Source: SXOA01 sp051004015
GTDB taxonomy: Bacteria; Planctomycetota; Planctomycetia; Pirellulales; Pirellulaceae
DNA length: 26,932 bases
Assembly: GCA_051004015.1 (NCBI GenBank)
Contig: JBPCKT010000089.1
Coordinates: 1-26,932 of the forward strand
Direction of reading: 5' to 3'
The position numbers and the translations under genes are program-made. Positions 24,001 to 26,932 of this stretch are shown piece by piece. Each line of letters starts with the position of its first letter. Position 1 is the first letter of the stretch. The notes beneath the pieces are model-generated. The model was given only the letters and a program-made list of their open reading frames with translations, ran no database searches and had not been told where the DNA came from.

Positions 24001-26932
24001 GCGGCCGCGACGGCGTCTTCGACATAGTGCTTGGTAATCTTTTTTCCCTCCGGGCTGTCGTCAAAGTTCCCTTGATAGACCAGCTTGCGGTCCTTGTTAA
24101 AGACAAAGAACTCCGGCGTCCGCACCGCTCCAAAGTCCCGGACAATCTGCTGGGTCGGATCGAGGAGATAGGGAAAGTTGAATCCCTTTTCCTTGGTCTT
24201 CTTGACCAGCTCTTCCGACGCGTCCTCGGCGACTTTGGCCGGGCTGGGGCAGACCGCCACAAGAGCGCACTTCCCTTCCTTCGCAAACTTCTTGCCCAGT
24301 GCCGCCAGGCGGTCCTCCACATCCTGGGCGTAGTCGCAACTATTGCAGGTGAAGACGACGACGAGGACCTCCTTATCCTTGAAGTCGGCCAGCGAATACT
24401 TCTTGCCGTCGATGCCCGGCACGTCCTTCCAGTCCGGCGCGGCATCGCCTGGGGAGAGGGTTTTGTTGTACTTGCCGCCGAGCGCCACGCTGGCTAAACC
24501 AGAGAGCAACAGAAGCAATACGGGGAGGGACTTGAACTTCACGGAAGTTTCCTCGACTCGCCATCACCAGGGGACGCATTCCAAAGGTACATTATAGTGC
24601 CTTTTGCGGGGCGCGATGTCGATTTGGTGATGAAATCTCCGAGCGAGTGGCATTCCATGCAGCGAGTCCTGATTACTGCCTTTGAACCCTTCGATCGCTG
24701 GAGCGAAAACTCGAGTTGGCTGGCGCTCTTGGAACTCACCCGCTCCCTGCCGGAGTCACCAAAGGTCGTGACGCGGCGCTATCCTGTCGACTTCGCCAAA
24801 GCGAAAGAGCGGCTGAGCGAGGATCTGGCGGCGGACTACGATTTTGCTTTGCATCTGGGGCAATCATCGCGGATCGGCCGCATCGAACTCGAGGCCATCG
24901 GACTCAACGTCGGCGGGGAGCCTGCGCAATCACCGGACGATTTTCAGCCGCTCGTGACCGGCGGACCTGCCGCGTATCAGACTTCCCTGCCGCTGGCCCA
25001 CTGGTCAGCCAAAATGCGCGAAGACGGAATTCCCGCCCAGGTTTCGTATCACGCGGGGACGTATCTCTGCAACGCCGTCCTCTATCTTTCGCTGCATCTG
25101 GCCGCTGAAAACCGGCTGAAAACGACGAGCACCTTCCTCCATCTGCCACTCGCGCCGCAGCAAGTGCTCGGTGAGCGGCAGGCCTGGCCGACTCTGCCTA
25201 GCGAAATGTGCGCGAAGGGGATTCGACTCATCTTGAGCGACCTCGCAAACAAGGACAACCTTTCCACGACGTAAAAAGAAGAATTCATGTCTTCTTGCAA
25301 AACTCCGCGTTTGTTCGATTTTCTTGAAGTCCATGCTTGACAACGCCCATCTTGCTTGCTTCTAATCGACCTTTGTTGGGACGATAGGCTAGGCACACAA
25401 TCATGCCCAGGTCATTTCTCAGATCGTTCGTCTTCACCCTGGGAGGTATCCTCCTCCTGTTCGCGGCAGCGGCCAAGCTTCAAGACAGCTGGATGAATGA
25501 ATTCTGGCGCGAACTGGCAGTCGTGCCTCCACAACTCCTGCTTCTGGTTTCCTTGGCCGAGATTTTTGTCGGTGCATGGCTCTTTGTTGCGGCGATTGCC
25601 CCATTTCTTGGGGGGAGGGGGGGCGCTCTTACCGAGGGTGCTTGGCTGGTCGGAACTTCACTCTACAGCCTCTTGACACTTGGCGCAACCGTACTGGCTC
25701 ATTCCGGGGCGCCCCGCTGTGACTGCATGGGCGCGTTCTCAGTAACGCCTGCCGTCATGATCGCCGTTGATTTCGCAGTCCTTTGTTCTCCTCGCAATTT
25801 TCCGGCCACAGCCAGCGAAATTAACCGTTGCAAGCGCCCTCCTCTGGATACGGTCGCCTCGCGCATCCGCTCGTTTGGGAACAATCTGCGGAATAGTCTT
25901 GCTCACTGGCGGCGTTAGTTTCGTATTTGGCGACCCGGATTTGCACGCTCGCCTGATCGCTCGCGGGGCACCTGCAATCGTGATCGAATCGGACCCGGTT
26001 CAGTGTGGAGCGGTGGAAACTGGCACAACCAAGGATCTGGCCGTGACCGTGGTCAATCGGTCCACGACCGAAGCAAAAATCATCGGTGGCGGAATTTCCT
26101 GCGGCTGTATGACTCTGGATTCGATTCCCGCCACACTGCCGGCGCGAGGAAGTCTGGTGCTGCATATTCGCCTGAAGGCTCGGGCCGACACGGGGCCGTT
26201 TACGCACGTATTCTCGTACTACTTGTCTCATTCACGACAATCACGAGTTGTCGGACGAATTACGGGACAAGTGACTGATGGCAGTTCTCGAACGGCGGTC
26301 GGGTCGATACTGCCGCTGAATGATTCGTGAGCATTTGACTTATTCACGGAGTTGGTTCCCACCGCGCGGTGCGAAGGAAACTGACCTCCGGTTATTGAAA
26401 GGATGTTCTCATGTTTCGTTTCCTGAGCTCGTTGACGCTGACACTCGGTATTGGTTGTGTTTGCGGAGGACTCTTCCTCGGTTCATTGGCTGTCGCCGAT
26501 GACCCGATCGAAGACCCGAACGCACGTCCGATTGATAAGAAGTGTAAGGACCCGACAATAGGAACGGCCTGTTATATGGTTCCTGGCAATATTTGCCTTG
26601 CCCCGGAACCACGCTGCGGTGTTAAACCGGGTGCCATCTCATGCACCTGTTTCTAACCAGGTTTCAAGCTCTCGCATGCTGGGGATCGCAGTCGTTCGAT
26701 TCAGCGCGGCGCACTTGCAGGTTGTTGAAACGAGGGGGCACGCCGCCCCCTTGCCTTCAAAGTGTTGATGACGCTTCCAAGCCGTCCGGTGTCTGGCCTG
26801 AATCAACCCGTCTTATTCACCGCTCGCATGATGGTAGCTTGAACAGGTATCGGGTTGGTTGGTGGGGGTGTAGTCGCACGGTGGGGGCGGAGGGCCCCCT
26901 TTCCCCCAGAGCCGAGTTGTTGGTGGCGTGAG

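Overview
The window reads as chromosomal DNA from a GC-rich member of the Planctomycetes or a close PVC relative. The main markers are a cytochrome-type PSD1 protein (DUF1587/1595/1592/1588/1585) next to a Tat-exported DUF1552 protein, a MauE-like/DUF1573 pair, a ruvC-ruvA pair directly behind cysS, and many intergenic inverted repeats. The placement rests on recalled family distribution, not on a search. No rRNA, tRNA, CRISPR array, transposase or prophage was found.

Layout. 1-1981 (+): the 3' part of cysS (cut by the window edge and running into an odd C-tract), ruvC and ruvA, joined by stop/start overlaps. 2013-2038: a strong hairpin between convergent genes. 2062-3760 (-): a sugar-phosphate isomerase/epimerase-type TIM barrel and a secreted leucine-rich-repeat protein, divergent from 3960-6023 (+), a secreted M28 metallopeptidase with PA and PDZ domains. 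6339-9971 (+): an outer-membrane/lipid A block with an OmpH/Skp-like chaperone, LpxC, LpxA and a Gfo/Idh/MocA dehydrogenase that may be GnnA-like. 10002-11426 (-): a CtpA-type S41 protease, divergent from an unrecognised 289-aa protein. 12522-17295 (+): a DevBCA-like ABC exporter with a HlyD adaptor, two paralogous FtsX-like permeases, and an ATPase fused to a cyclic-nucleotide-binding domain.

17343-18194 (-): a helix-turn-helix protein whose likely promoter carries a perfect 17-bp palindrome over the -10 region. 18424-19272 (-): coproheme decarboxylase (HemQ/ChdC) with its key residues intact. 19273-19593: a non-coding spacer with a dispersed-repeat-like inverted repeat and a promoter for a GNAT acetyltransferase (19594-20181, +). 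20187-24542 (-): an apparent operon of redoxin, PSD1 c-type cytochrome-like protein and DUF1552 protein. 24657-25274 (+): pyroglutamyl-peptidase I. 25337-26751 (+): a small, visibly less GC-rich cassette with a good sigma70-type promoter, a MauE-like four-helix membrane protein with a CxC motif, an overlapping DUF1573 protein, a secreted 81-aa peptide with six cysteines, and a possible terminator. This last cassette is the best candidate for an undescribed system. The final 180 bases are non-coding and G-rich.

Together the genes are mostly envelope functions (lipid A, outer-membrane chaperone, secreted proteases, exporter, secreted cysteine peptide) plus DNA recombination and haem synthesis.
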